Below, one piece after another: positions 42,326-52,370 of a stretch of DNA of 64,000 bases (positions are counted from its first letter, which is position 1; every line of letters starts with the position of its first letter). Under the pieces are notes generated by a model. That model was not told the DNA's origin. It made no database searches and saw only the letters and a program-made list of their open reading frames with translations. A program made the translations under genes and the position numbers. Source of the stretch: JBBQVS01 sp964657325 (GTDB lineage Bacteria > Chloroflexota > Ktedonobacteria > Ktedonobacterales > Ktedonobacteraceae); NCBI GenBank assembly GCA_964657325.1, contig CAZZVE010000001.1:45674-109673 (forward strand). Reading direction: 5' to 3'.

Positions 42326-43156
42326 ATGTCTGATGTTGAGCTAGACCCATTACACCCGTTGCACGCTTCGGGCCAAGACTATCTCTTGAACGATCAATAT
42401 AAAGATGCGGCAAATTTGAATGCACGCATTCAGTTACATGAACGCTTTAGCACGCAAACGTATGATTGGCAACGTTGGGTATTTGATTCAATCCAGGCAA
42501 AGCCAAGGAGTCGTATTCTCGAAATCGGTTGTGGTCCGGCACGCTTATGGCTCAATAACTTTGATCGCATTCCGAAAAATTGGCATATCACGCTTTCCGA
42601 TTTTTCTCCTGGTATGCTGCAAGAGGCACAGCAAAATCTTCAAGCGGTACGGCACAATTTTACTTTTCAACAGTTTGATGCGCAGTCTATCCCCTTCAAA
42701 GAAAAGAGTTTTGATATCGTTATTGCCAATCACATGCTCTATCATGTACCAGACCTGCACAAAGCACTCTCTGAGATACGACGTGTTCTTACTCTAAAGG
42801 GCCGCTTCTATGCTTCCACAGGTGGGCTCAAGCATTTACGCGAGATAGGCGACATCGTGAGACGCGTTGAATCATCCTATCATGGAGGAAGCATACCACG
42901 AGATGCATTCAACCTTGAGCATGGAGGCGAAGCTTTGTCTCGCTGGTTCTCACATGTCACAATGCGTGAGATAGACGATGCCCTGGTTATAACAGAAACC
43001 GAGCCGCTCATTGCATTTATTCTTTCCTTGCCTGTACAGTCCTTTATGACGGACGAAAAGCTTCAGCGATTACGCGACAGTATCAACCAGGATATTAAAA
43101 TGCATGGAGCCATCCACATCACCAAAAGCACAGGTATATTTGAGGCTTTGCGATAA
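42326..43156 (+). CDS. SAM-dependent methyltransferase, class I
   Basis: The 276-residue protein shows motif I as ILEIGCGPARLW, an acidic residue in ITLSDFSPGMLQ, and IVIANHMLYHVPDLHKALSEIRRVLTLKGRFYAST as motifs II and post-II. These mark the Methyltransf_11/UbiE-type Rossmann fold. It starts 20 nt after the response regulator, so the three genes may share a transcript. The ribosome site is weak. Substrate unknown. Confidence 0.92.
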   Translation: MSDVELDPLHPLHASGQDYLLNDQYKDAANLNARIQLHERFSTQTYDWQRWVFDSIQAKPRSRILEIGCGPARLWLNNFDRIPKNWHITLSDFSPGMLQEAQQNLQAVRHNFTFQQFDAQSIPFKEKSFDIVIANHMLYHVPDLHKALSEIRRVLTLKGRFYASTGGLKHLREIGDIVRRVESSYHGGSIPRDAFNLEHGGEALSRWFSHVTMREIDDALVITETEPLIAFILSLPVQSFMTDEKLQRLRDSINQDIKMHGAIHITKSTGIFEALR

Positions 43157-43162
43157 ATTTAT

Positions 43163-45130
43163 TCAAGATGCGGTATAGATACTCACATTGCTATAGACAA
43201 TATCGGCGTCTTCCCCACCTGTAGTGGTGGTTGCTAAAAGAGCAATGGAGCCATCGGTAAAGGTATTCTCTTTATCTTGTACCGTTGTAAGATACGCTCC
43301 ATTTGCATAAAACGAGAACGTATTTCCATGTGCAATAAACTGTAGTGTGTTCTTCGCGCTCACCTTTAGTGCGGATGAAGGCGTCCAATCCTGTAGCGTT
43401 GCATCACCTGTTCCTGTACTAAAATTGCTGGACTTCGAGATTTTGTATCGTCCGGCGTTATCGACCTCAAACAAATAGCCTGCATACGCTCCAAGCGTTT
43501 TCGTGTTAACACGGAAAAAGACGCCACCCGAATGGCCGCTTACGATAGTCATGTCAATAGAAAGCGTTATGTTGCTGTATCTGATCCCTTTTTCGAGGCA
43601 TCCCTGCAACTGACCCTCATTCAATAAAGAGGTGCCCTTCTTTATATGGTAGCCGTCCGAAGCGAAGACACAGCTTGCGTTCGTGTCCCATTGCTCCTGC
43701 TGAGTATCAGCATTGTTTGGATCATTCAATGCATCATGATACGAAGCGGTACCCGTGGTCGCGGTTTGGATCACGCCTACTGTTGCAGAGGCATGTGCTT
43801 GAGCTGTTACAGTCAAACCTACAACAGCGGTTGCCGTAGCATGTTGTGCCTGTTGTGTCGCATTCGCAAACGCCTGTGCTGTCGCTGTTTGATTCAGCGT
43901 AGCGGTAGGTGATACTCCCCTTGTAGGCGTTGCACCGCCACTTGCAGCGGTATGCGTATTTCCTCCTGTTCCAGATACGCCTTTTGTTCCCGGTAGCGCG
44001 TTGGCTAATAATACATAGATAATGGGACCAATCACAGCAAGGAGTACGATCAGTGCGATTATCGTTACAACACGAGCGCGTGTACGCGTTGGTGATGATC
44101 GGGGTCGAAATGTTTGGGTAGAACGACTAGCGGTAGGAATATACGCAGGTTCATTCATGATGCGTGTTGTCCGTCTCGTTGGTTGTTGTTGCTGTGGTGC
44201 GACAGGCGTAGTACGAGGCAGAACGAGTGGGACACTTTGCACAGGAGCACTCCCTTGCCATACGGGAGTTGCGGGATTTCCTATCGTACTCATCGCCCTC
44301 GGCGTATTGATGGCTCGACAAAATGCATCGGCAAGTTCTGTTGCGCTGACATAGCGCAAATCAGGATTTTTCTCTAAGCCACGCAAGATGACACGCTCTA
44401 CTTGTGGTGAAATATCTTGTATGATACTGCTCGGCAATGGCGGTTGTTTGGTCATATGCATAGTAACAACGGCGATCTGGTTCTCTGCTGAGAAGGGGAG
44501 ACGGCCTGTAACCATCTCATAAAGCAGGACAGCTAGCGAGTAAAAGTCGCTTCGAGCGTCGGCCTTGTAGTCTGGCTCAAAAAGTTCAGGAGCTACATAA
44601 TCGACCGTTCCTAGCACGTTACCTGTCGAGGTGAGTTGAGTTGCATCGGAATCGCTACGAGCAATGCCAAAATCGGCGAGATAGCAGTTGCCATCGTCAT
44701 CGATTAAAACATTCGATGCTTTGATATCGCGGTGAATGATGCCTCTTCTGTGAATGTAGTCCAGCGCGTCCGCAATTTCGCGCATATAGCGACAGGCGTC
44801 AGAGAGAGAAAGAGGACTCCGCCGAATGAGAGAGCGTAGCGTACCGCCATTCATAAATGGCATAACAATATAGTAGTACGGGACGCCATCAACGTTATCC
44901 ACGCCCGTATCGAAGACAGGCATCAAGTGCGAATTGTGCAATGACGCCATCAAGCGTGCTTCGCGGATGAAACGCCGCAACAATTCCTCGTCTTCACGCT
45001 TGAACACCTTTACGGCAACGTCACGCTGAAACTTCGTATCGAAGCCGCGATACACGTCCGCCATACCGCCGCGTCCCGCTAGTTGTCGCAACTCATAGCG
45101 ATCCAGTACGCGCCCTTCTAAGCCTGCCAT
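43163..45130 (-). CDS. Transmembrane Ser/Thr protein kinase with extracellular laminin-G-like domain
   Basis: The 655-residue protein has a Hanks-type kinase domain (about 10-270): G-loop LAGRGGMADVYRG, Lys in VAVKVFKR, catalytic IIHRDIKASNVL, DFG in YLADFGIA and GTVDYVAPE. A basic Pro/Gln-rich linker precedes one transmembrane segment (about 350-375, VVTIIALIVLLAVIGPIIYVL). Outside the membrane a Thr/Ala-rich stretch leads to a C-terminal beta-sandwich domain of about 190 residues (ending NVSIYTAS) with the look of a DUF1080/concanavalin-like fold. Such domains can bind carbohydrates, so the kinase may sense a cell-wall or exogenous sugar polymer. Confidence 0.92.
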   Translation of the reverse strand: MAGLEGRVLDRYELRQLAGRGGMADVYRGFDTKFQRDVAVKVFKREDEELLRRFIREARLMASLHNSHLMPVFDTGVDNVDGVPYYYIVMPFMNGGTLRSLIRRSPLSLSDACRYMREIADALDYIHRRGIIHRDIKASNVLIDDDGNCYLADFGIARSDSDATQLTSTGNVLGTVDYVAPELFEPDYKADARSDFYSLAVLLYEMVTGRLPFSAENQIAVVTMHMTKQPPLPSSIIQDISPQVERVILRGLEKNPDLRYVSATELADAFCRAINTPRAMSTIGNPATPVWQGSAPVQSVPLVLPRTTPVAPQQQQPTRRTTRIMNEPAYIPTASRSTQTFRPRSSPTRTRARVVTIIALIVLLAVIGPIIYVLLANALPGTKGVSGTGGNTHTAASGGATPTRGVSPTATLNQTATAQAFANATQQAQHATATAVVGLTVTAQAHASATVGVIQTATTGTASYHDALNDPNNADTQQEQWDTNASCVFASDGYHIKKGTSLLNEGQLQGCLEKGIRYSNITLSIDMTIVSGHSGGVFFRVNTKTLGAYAGYLFEVDNAGRYKISKSSNFSTGTGDATLQDWTPSSALKVSAKNTLQFIAHGNTFSFYANGAYLTTVQDKENTFTDGSIALLATTTTGGEDADIVYSNVSIYTAS

Positions 45131-45168
45131 ACGATTTCTCCAAAAACTAGGGAGGGATGAACAGGGAT

Positions 45169-45192
45169 GTAGGGACTAGATTTATCACGTCC
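45169..45192. repeat. Degenerate arm of family C repeat
   Basis: GTAGGGACTAGATTTATCAC resembles the family C arm with a few changes. It lies upstream of the kinase gene start with no complementary arm close by. Confidence 0.55.
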
Positions 45193-45308
45193 GCGTGCTG
45201 CTCATCAGTTTTGTTGTCTCTTCTATAGAACGTTACAGGTAGGTTTTAGTTGCGATTAATAGAGGTATTTTGTGTTATTCGACCTTTTGACAGAGCTTAC
45301 TGAATATT

Positions 45309-47732
45309 TTATCCTGGCAGTTCAGTCAACCAGTGCTTCACTTCCTCGATCATGCGATGACCTGTGATGGTTTCAAAGATTGCCAGGCTTTTCATAGCTT
45401 GCTGACGTGCCTTAACAGTGTTGCCTTGCATATAGGCAGTTCTGGCAAGGCCGTACCATGCATATGCATAAAGTTCCTGGCTCCCTTGTGGTGAATTCAC
45501 AAGTACCGCATGAGCATCTGCTTCAGCCTCTTCTAGCCTGTGCTGACGAAGATACATTTCTGCCCTATCGCTTAAGATAAGTGAGAAGAGTCCTGGATTA
45601 CCAATCTCTTGTACCTGCTTGAGTCCTTCATGGTAGAATGCATCTGCTTGCATCTGCTTACCTAATCGCCCTGTTACAGAGCCAAGATTTCCAAGAAGCA
45701 AACCGATATGTTCTCGATGCTCTATCTGACGTGCTAGCAGCAGTCCTTCCTGATAATAGCTCTCTGCTTGTAGATAGTTCCCTCTATGCTCTTCCGCAAG
45801 TACACCTAAGTTGATAAGTAGCAAAATAATAAGTTCTGGCTGCTCTATCTGACGTGCTAGCAGCAGTCCTTCCTGAGAATATTCCTCTGCTTGAGTAAAA
45901 TCCCCTCGACGTTCTGCAAGTAGTCCTAGATTGATGAGCAACAGAACAATGGATTCAGGCTGATTGAGTTGATATGCAAGTGCTAATCCTTCTTGATTAT
46001 ATGCCTCTGCTTGAAGATAGTTCCCTTGATGTTCTGTAAGAGTCCCTAGATTAGCAAGGAGTTGAACAATTGATTCCTGCTGATTGTGCTGACGCGCCAA
46101 CAGCAACGCTTCCTGATAGTAGGTTTCTGCTCGCGTATAATTTCCTCTGCGCGCTGCGATGTCTCCTAAATGTTGCAGAGCCATAACTAATCCAACACGG
46201 TCTCCCACAGTTAATGCTACTTGCTGAACTTGTTGCAGATGCACACACGCGACATCATATAATCCCCGTATCAATAAAAAAGGCGTAAAGGCTGTTACTA
46301 TTTGGATCAACTCTTCATTCATACCTTGCTCAAATGCGTAATCTAAAGCAGCCAGGATCACAGGGTTTTCTTGTTCGAGTACATCATAATTCTTTTTGTG
46401 GTGGGTAACACATGCTACGATGCACTGGACTAAACGACGAGTAGCGGAAGAGTCTTGCATATGCGCGTGTGCGTAGTCTGCGATGGTTTGGTGCATCGTA
46501 TAACGATCTGGTCCGATGCTTTCTACAAGTCCGGCATCCGAAAGGGTGTCAAGTATTTCGACGGGAAGAGCACATACCGCAAGAGCCATCTCTTCTGAAA
46601 AGGTGTTCGGCTTCGCAGGAAAAATGGAAAGGGCACGTAGTGCCAACTGAGCATGCTCGTCCAGCTGCTGATCGCTTACAGCAATAACAGCTTCTAACGA
46701 AAGACGTGTGTTTTGAGGCAAACCAGGATGGTGTTCGAGTGGAGACAGCACTTCCGTGAGATGTAGACGAGCGTGAACATTTCGCACTTGCTCAAAAGCA
46801 GCTTTTACCCGACGCGGTTGATCGTTGTACGTCTGCACACGCAAATATTTCCCGATAAGAGTAAGAGCTAAAGGCAGTCCTCCAACGAGGCGAACAACAT
46901 CCTGTACTTGTTGTAGTTCTTTATTGACGAGATTGGATGTCCAACGCGTAAGAAGTGCAAGACTCTCTTGCTCACTCAATTCTGGTACTGAGAAAATATT
47001 CTCGCTATCTGTCACTACATAATGCGGAACCTGTGAAAAGCGAGTGGTGATGACATAAGCACAATGAGGACCGCCAACCATAAATGCGAGTGCCTCTTCA
47101 GCCTTCCAAACATCGTCGAGAATCAGGAGCATATGCCGCGTTCCAATACGATGGCGAAGAGCCATAGCCCAGCCATCAGCGGTACCATGCTTCACTACTT
47201 CTGGTGATGCAACTCCTAAAAGTCTTCCCCATCGACTCAGATGTCCCAACACATTCGACTCTGTGCCTAACCCAGCCCAGAGCACTCCATCATGGAAATA
47301 CGTCAAAACACGTTTATCATGTGCTATCTGTAACGCAAGAGTTGTTTTGCCAACTCCAGGTAACCCATGCAAAGCTATGGATGGACTCCTCGCATTCATA
47401 AACAAGCGTTGCTGTATACGATGGAGCAGATTTTCACGACCAATAAGACCCTCTGCTCCTAGCGATAATTCAGGAATAGATGGATCACGAACAGGCGTTT
47501 GAATAACAGGAAGTTGACAGTCATTATCGAACATATGGCGCACGAGTCCTAATTCGTATGCATTTTTCTCGAACAGGGCACAAAGCTTTTCACGAAAAAA
47601 AGGATAAGGAAAAGAAATTCCTCGTTCCCATCGACTTACGGTAGTGGGATCGGTTCCAACAGCTTCCGCAACTGTGTTCTGAGACCATCCACGTCTTTCG
47701 CGCTCGATCTTCAGCCGGGACTCTCCATTCAT
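45309..47732 (-). CDS. STAND protein: XRE-type HTH, NB-ARC ATPase and TPR repeats
   Basis: From the ATG at 47732 (GGAGGA 5 nt upstream) the protein is 807 residues. An XRE-type HTH (about 5-60: LKIERERRGWSQNTVAEAVG, DPTTVSRWERG) is followed by an NB-ARC NTPase with P-loop GLPGVGKTTLA, Walker B MLLILDDVW and the GLPLAL motif. At least seven TPR-like repeats, several of about 40 residues and of the form NLGxLxExxGNYxQAExYxQEGL, fill the C-terminal 300 residues. Proteins of this shape act as ATP-driven switches in transcription control or in abortive phage defence. The HTH favours transcription control, and no effector gene is next to it. Confidence 0.92.
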   Translation of the reverse strand: MNGESRLKIERERRGWSQNTVAEAVGTDPTTVSRWERGISFPYPFFREKLCALFEKNAYELGLVRHMFDNDCQLPVIQTPVRDPSIPELSLGAEGLIGRENLLHRIQQRLFMNARSPSIALHGLPGVGKTTLALQIAHDKRVLTYFHDGVLWAGLGTESNVLGHLSRWGRLLGVASPEVVKHGTADGWAMALRHRIGTRHMLLILDDVWKAEEALAFMVGGPHCAYVITTRFSQVPHYVVTDSENIFSVPELSEQESLALLTRWTSNLVNKELQQVQDVVRLVGGLPLALTLIGKYLRVQTYNDQPRRVKAAFEQVRNVHARLHLTEVLSPLEHHPGLPQNTRLSLEAVIAVSDQQLDEHAQLALRALSIFPAKPNTFSEEMALAVCALPVEILDTLSDAGLVESIGPDRYTMHQTIADYAHAHMQDSSATRRLVQCIVACVTHHKKNYDVLEQENPVILAALDYAFEQGMNEELIQIVTAFTPFLLIRGLYDVACVHLQQVQQVALTVGDRVGLVMALQHLGDIAARRGNYTRAETYYQEALLLARQHNQQESIVQLLANLGTLTEHQGNYLQAEAYNQEGLALAYQLNQPESIVLLLINLGLLAERRGDFTQAEEYSQEGLLLARQIEQPELIILLLINLGVLAEEHRGNYLQAESYYQEGLLLARQIEHREHIGLLLGNLGSVTGRLGKQMQADAFYHEGLKQVQEIGNPGLFSLILSDRAEMYLRQHRLEEAEADAHAVLVNSPQGSQELYAYAWYGLARTAYMQGNTVKARQQAMKSLAIFETITGHRMIEEVKHWLTELPG

Positions 47733-47802
47733 TGTTTCCTCCTTTCCGCTCAGGAAAAGTGTTCTGTACTCAAGGCACAAGAACTAGCACCACTTCAATT
47801 TT

Positions 47803-48819
47803 TCATACCTTCACATACACATGTGCTCCATCATCATACTTATACAAAGGGTTGCCCTTGTGGAACTTCAGCGCGCCATTGTCACTCGATAGCCACAACA
47901 AGACTCTTGTACCCTTTGGAAGGGAGATGCCATAATGCCAGTGATCGAGCGCAAAAGGTCCGGCGACACTGAGAAGCCATGCACCTTGGTCGTCGTCGAT
48001 TGAGTTTGGCGTGAGTTGGTCACAGGAGAGCGAGTTGTCGTCGTGTATGTCGTCGGCCTGGAAGTCGCAGGCGCGAAGCGTCATGCCATTGAGCGATGCT
48101 TTTGGATCAGCATAGGGATAGTTGGGGAAGTTCGCTATATTTTTACGTGCCAGCATCGCTTGTGTCCAGACCCATGAGCCGACTTTGATGATGAGCGTTG
48201 TCTGCACTAACACATGTACGATTACCTGTGGCGCGACTTTTACAGTCAGTAAGCAGCCGCCTGTACAATCAGCGGGCAACTGCTGACCAGAGGTTTTAAT
48301 AAGCGGGGTTGGTAAGACTTGCTGTGGTGAAGTTGCATCAATTTTCTGCACAACTCCGCCGAAAGCGACTAAGGGATATTGCGGAGACAATGGAAGTACC
48401 ATTCCTGGTTGTAGCGCATGACAATCTTGACCAAGCGCGGCATTCAATGCTTTGACAGTGTTCGGATTCACGTCACTAAAGACCTGACCCGCATTCGCCA
48501 TATGCATTTGATAGGTCAGAATACTATCACAGGAGTCACCGCCTTGCACTGCATAGAGTAGAGAGCCAGCTTGCGGTAGTACAGTTGGAAAGGCTGGTTG
48601 CGGTGTTGGGACGGCTGGCGAGGGAGGTCCAGAGAGGCCATAGAAATATTTCGTCACTCCTGGAATCACACCTCTTCCTGCATTGGCAGCAACAAGGTAT
48701 GCTGGTATAGCGAGCACAACAAGGATAGGAATCAGAATAAGCAATTTCCAGGGAATAGAACGCGCGACAATACGTACATTTTCCCCTGGCGTACTTTGTG
48801 GACGGAAGCGGCGAGCCAT
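47803..48819 (-). CDS. Membrane-anchored protein with LysM-like domain
   Basis: The 338-residue protein has one transmembrane segment (about 26-48, WKLLILIPILVVLAIPAYLV) after a basic N-terminus, then a Pro-rich stretch. A LysM-like region follows (about 87-145: YAVQGGDSCDSILTYQMHMANAGQVFSDVNPNTV, LQPGMVLPLSP). The C-terminal 180 residues have a pair of Cys motifs (CTGGC; CDFQADDIHDDNSLSC) and are not recognised. AAGGAG precedes the ATG by 7 nt. LysM domains bind peptidoglycan or chitin, so a cell-surface role is likely. Confidence 0.75.
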   Translation of the reverse strand: MARRFRPQSTPGENVRIVARSIPWKLLILIPILVVLAIPAYLVAANAGRGVIPGVTKYFYGLSGPPSPAVPTPQPAFPTVLPQAGSLLYAVQGGDSCDSILTYQMHMANAGQVFSDVNPNTVKALNAALGQDCHALQPGMVLPLSPQYPLVAFGGVVQKIDATSPQQVLPTPLIKTSGQQLPADCTGGCLLTVKVAPQVIVHVLVQTTLIIKVGSWVWTQAMLARKNIANFPNYPYADPKASLNGMTLRACDFQADDIHDDNSLSCDQLTPNSIDDDQGAWLLSVAGPFALDHWHYGISLPKGTRVLLWLSSDNGALKFHKGNPLYKYDDGAHVYVKV

Positions 48820-48981
48820 CGGCGACTCCTTATGGATAATGACCTCAGCATAGTAAAGCGCATTATAACAGGGAATTGTAGAGGATACCAGTCATAAAAA
48901 AGCGTACATACATACTATACTCTGATAATGGCTTCAGCACCATACCTATTCCTTCCACAATATAGAAAATCTCCATTTTTC

Positions 48982-49025
48982 AAACAGAGGGAGTGTTGCG
49001 GTATGTCGCAACACTCCCTCTGTTT
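48982..49025. terminator. Terminator hairpin of the UgpABE-like operon
   Basis: Perfect 19-bp arms (48982-49000, 49007-49025) around a 6-nt loop, 15 nt after the stop of the leftward binding-protein gene. Confidence 0.85.
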
Positions 49026-49040
49026 AAACACCAGAATGTA

Positions 49041-50378
49041 CTAGCCTTGTGAAAGAGCAGCGTTACTGCTTGACACCATCTTGCTAAAGGCATCATCGGC
49101 GGATGATTGACCCTTGAGGACGCTAGTGAAGGCATTTGAGATGATGTCTCGGCACTGATCCCATGCAGGAACAACGGAGGCAACAAAGCCGTATTGTAGC
49201 GACTGCGGACCAGCCTTACGAGCAGGATTCTTTGTGAAGTAGTCCTGCAACATTGACCCATTGAAGGCAGACTGACGTACAGGCATATACCCTGTCTGTT
49301 GAACAAAAGTTGCGTTAGAGTTGGGGTTAGTGAGAAATTTCATGTAATCCCACGCCGCCGACTGTGTGTCAGTATCGACACCTGCATACATTGCTAGATT
49401 CGTGCCAAAGAGTGTTGTAAACTGTCCTTTTGGACCAGCTGGAATAGGTGCTTCCGAGAGTTGAAATGCTCCGGCAACGGATTTCTTAATGAATGAATAA
49501 CTGGCAACAGTGCTGATGGCGAAGAGCGATTTTTGTGAGGCAAAGTCGTTCTGCCAGTTATAGCCTGATGTTACATGAATTGCTTTCGATTGTACTAGAG
49601 GCGCAAGTTCATTAAGAGCTTGCTTCGCGGCTGTAGCATTGTCACCATCCGCAAATGTAACCTTCTTGCCATCAGCCGAGACAAAGTCGGTGCCACCAAG
49701 TCCCTTGTACAAAATTGACCACAGATCAACGTCTGGAGTATAGGACAATCCCCACTGCGAACCATCAGGCTTTGTGACCTTTGTCAGGTCCGTGAGCATC
49801 TCGTCCATCGTTGTTGGAGGATTAATGCCAGCCGCCTTGAGCGCGTCTACGTTGTAGTACAGCACAATAACGCTCTTGTTGAATGGCAACATGTACTGTG
49901 TATTGTTCAGTTGACCGTCTTTCAGCATACTTGGGTAAAAGTCTGAAAGTTCACTCTGGCTGAAACCGTTTTTACCAGAGATAAATGGCTGTAACGAAAC
50001 AATTTGGTTTGTCTGCTGGTATTGTGTAGCCCACTCTTCGTACACTTGCGAGATTGCAGGTGGTTTTCCTGCTGCAATTGCAGCAGTGATTTTCGTTTTT
50101 AGTGTTGCATACGAGTCATATGCCTGCAAATTCACCGTCACATTAGAGTGCTGCTGCATATACTGCTTGGTCAACGCTTCAAGCGATGTTTTATTCGCGC
50201 CTGTAGCGAAAGCTTCCCAAAAGTTCACAGTATACTTCTTGCTTGCATCCAGCACTCCAGGAGTGCTGCTTGTCGAGGTATTACTACTATTGCCTGTTGA
50301 CGAGCCACCACAGGCTGTCAAGAGGAGCATTGTTACCGTTGCGATAACATAGGCCATAAAAGACCATTTGCGATGCAT
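49041..50378 (-). CDS. Sugar ABC transporter substrate-binding lipoprotein (UgpB-like)
   Basis: The 445-residue protein has a signal peptide ending in the lipobox LTAC (about 20-23), then a Ser/Thr/Asn linker. The body has the family-1 binding fold: VNFWEAFATGANKTSLEALTKQY near the start, YMLPFNKSVIVLYYNVDALKAAGI in the middle and WDYMKFLTNPNSNATFVQQTGYMPVRQSAF near the end, the last a hallmark of UgpB-like proteins. It is the last gene of a leftward operon after the two permeases. The ligand may be glycerol-3-phosphate or an oligosaccharide; the ATPase (often a shared MsmX/UgpC) is not in the window. Confidence 0.93.
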   Translation of the reverse strand: MHRKWSFMAYVIATVTMLLLTACGGSSTGNSSNTSTSSTPGVLDASKKYTVNFWEAFATGANKTSLEALTKQYMQQHSNVTVNLQAYDSYATLKTKITAAIAAGKPPAISQVYEEWATQYQQTNQIVSLQPFISGKNGFSQSELSDFYPSMLKDGQLNNTQYMLPFNKSVIVLYYNVDALKAAGINPPTTMDEMLTDLTKVTKPDGSQWGLSYTPDVDLWSILYKGLGGTDFVSADGKKVTFADGDNATAAKQALNELAPLVQSKAIHVTSGYNWQNDFASQKSLFAISTVASYSFIKKSVAGAFQLSEAPIPAGPKGQFTTLFGTNLAMYAGVDTDTQSAAWDYMKFLTNPNSNATFVQQTGYMPVRQSAFNGSMLQDYFTKNPARKAGPQSLQYGFVASVVPAWDQCRDIISNAFTSVLKGQSSADDAFSKMVSSSNAALSQG

Positions 50379-50498
50379 GTGAGACCTTTTCCTTTTTTAA
50401 GAAAATAGCTGAACAAACGGATAATAAACGTATTTCTATCTATCAACACATCCCAACCGTTCAATAGAACGCTGAGCCAGTGAAAACTGGTGGACGAA

Positions 50499-51392
50499 TT
50501 AGCCCTTCGTGCTACCCACCGAAATTCCTTCAATGAATTGCTTTTGAGCAATAAGAAAGATGATCAAAATGGGCAAAGTAGTAAACGCTGCCGCGGCTGC
50601 CAGGCCAGTAGGATCGGTGCCCTCTGCCGTTGTAAATGCCTGTAGTCCAACCTCGATAGGACGGAGAGCATCAGAGCTAGTGACAAGGTAGGGCCAGAGA
50701 AATGCATTCCAACTGCCAATCAGCACCTGTAACGCGACGACAGCGAGGGCTGGGCGTGCTAATGGAGCCGCGACAAGCCATAGGAACTTGAAGCGCGAAC
50801 AGCCGTCGATCTGTGCCGCTTCCCAAAGCGAATCAGGTAGAGAGAGAAAGAATTGACGTAGTAAGAAGATGCCTGAAATGCTAACACCAAATGGAATAAT
50901 CTGTGCTTGATAGCTGTCAATCCAGCCAAGCGACGAGACAATGAGGTAACTTGGAATCAGCGTTGCTTCGGCTGGAATCATGATTAGCGCAAGAATTGCC
51001 AGGAAAAGAGCTTGTCGCCCTGGAAACTTCATCATGCCAAACGCATAGCCAGCGAGGAGCGAGGTAATCACCGCGAGTACAACGGTACAACCTGCAATAA
51101 AGATACTATTGAAAAAGTACTGGAGCCATGGTGCCATACTCCACGCACGTGCATAATTTGTCCATTGCCACTCTGGAAAAAAGACGGGTACGGACGAATA
51201 TGCATCATGCGTCGTAAGTAGCGACGAGACAAACATCCAGTACAAGGGAAAGAGCGCGAAGAGAGATGCGACAATAATCGCGCTATAGCGTAATGCTGTC
51301 CACGGCTGCTGCGTACGTTGCCAGAGGCGTCTTGAGCGATTCTTTGGCGTAGTGACAGTTGCGATAGGTGGAATAGTTGGTAGAGTAGCCAT
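50499..51392 (-). CDS. Carbohydrate ABC transporter permease (UgpE/MalG-like)
   Basis: The 297-residue protein has six hydrophobic segments. The EAA loop that docks the ATPase reads EAAQIDGCSRFKFLWLVAAPLARPALA, between helices 4 and 5, as in the MalG family. The N-terminal basic stretch precedes helix 1. It is 24 nt after the UgpA-like gene, and its stop lies 120 nt before the binding-protein start. Together with UgpA it forms the channel. Confidence 0.94.
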   Translation of the reverse strand: MATLPTIPPIATVTTPKNRSRRLWQRTQQPWTALRYSAIIVASLFALFPLYWMFVSSLLTTHDAYSSVPVFFPEWQWTNYARAWSMAPWLQYFFNSIFIAGCTVVLAVITSLLAGYAFGMMKFPGRQALFLAILALIMIPAEATLIPSYLIVSSLGWIDSYQAQIIPFGVSISGIFLLRQFFLSLPDSLWEAAQIDGCSRFKFLWLVAAPLARPALAVVALQVLIGSWNAFLWPYLVTSSDALRPIEVGLQAFTTAEGTDPTGLAAAAAFTTLPILIIFLIAQKQFIEGISVGSTKG

Positions 51393-51416
51393 AAGAAATG
51401 TCGTTCCCTTCCCTCT

Positions 51417-52370
51417 CTAATAAGCTGTGTTTACGTCGCGTCGCGTGAATAGTAGTTGTGTCACGGAGACAGCAAAGACGAGAAAGAATATGATGACGGA
51501 GACAGCCGCACCCAGCCCATCATGTGAATTTGTAGCGAATGCTTGTGAGAATAGGTAGAGACCCAGTGTACGCGCCGCGTTGTTTGGGCCACCCTCGGCA
51601 CCCACGAAGAGAAACACAGGCTGGAACATCTTGAATGCTTCAATGGTGCTGAGCAGTAAGACAACCAGCGTGATAGGCAAAAGTAAAGGCCATGTAATGT
51701 GCTGAAAGACCTGGAAAGGATTGGCTCCATCGACCCGTGCCGCCTCTGCTAGCGATGGAGAAACATTGCTCAGGCCAGCCATGAAGAGGATAGTACTGAA
51801 GCCAACAGCTTTCCACGTCGTATAGAAGATGATGCTTACCAACGCCCAGTGTGGATCGCCAAGCCAGTCGATAGGATGTAGATGGAGCAGACGAAGAATA
51901 CCATTGAACAGGCCATGATAGTTATCGAACATCCAATACCAGATGGTAGTCGTTGCTACAAGTGGCGTAATAAAAGGTGTAAAAATCGCAAGTCGCCAAA
52001 ACGCCCGTGCGCGAATATTCGCCATGAGCAAAATAGCAAGAAAGAGTGAGATGAAGAGATGTAACGGGACAGAGACGACAACATAGGTTAACGTGACCTG
52101 TACGGATTGCCAGAAGTTTGGATCATGAAAGAGAAAGGTATAATTATCCAGACCAATAAAGGGCTGTACACCACGATTCAGAAAATTCCATTTAAACAAA
52201 CTCATATAAAAAACGAAGATTGATGGGGCATAGGCAAATACACCTAGAATGGCAAAGACGGGCAACAAATACAAATAGGCTTGCCCTGCTTCACCCCAGC
52301 GTCGGGATCGTCGTTGGAGTGAGGTACGTGTTTTACGCACAGTCCCCACTATCTGTAGATCACTTTCCAT
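51417..52370 (-). CDS. Carbohydrate ABC transporter permease (UgpA/MalF-like)
   Basis: From the ATG at 52370 (AGGAG 5 nt upstream) the protein is 317 residues with six hydrophobic segments; a longer frame to 52421 exists but without a ribosome site. The EAA loop is EAARVDGANPFQVFQHITWPLLLPIT. The N-terminus is basic, followed by YLYLLPVFAILGVFAYAPSIFVFYMSLF, the typical first helix. It heads the UgpA-UgpE-UgpB operon. Confidence 0.94.
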   Translation of the reverse strand: MESDLQIVGTVRKTRTSLQRRSRRWGEAGQAYLYLLPVFAILGVFAYAPSIFVFYMSLFKWNFLNRGVQPFIGLDNYTFLFHDPNFWQSVQVTLTYVVVSVPLHLFISLFLAILLMANIRARAFWRLAIFTPFITPLVATTTIWYWMFDNYHGLFNGILRLLHLHPIDWLGDPHWALVSIIFYTTWKAVGFSTILFMAGLSNVSPSLAEAARVDGANPFQVFQHITWPLLLPITLVVLLLSTIEAFKMFQPVFLFVGAEGGPNNAARTLGLYLFSQAFATNSHDGLGAAVSVIIFFLVFAVSVTQLLFTRRDVNTAY

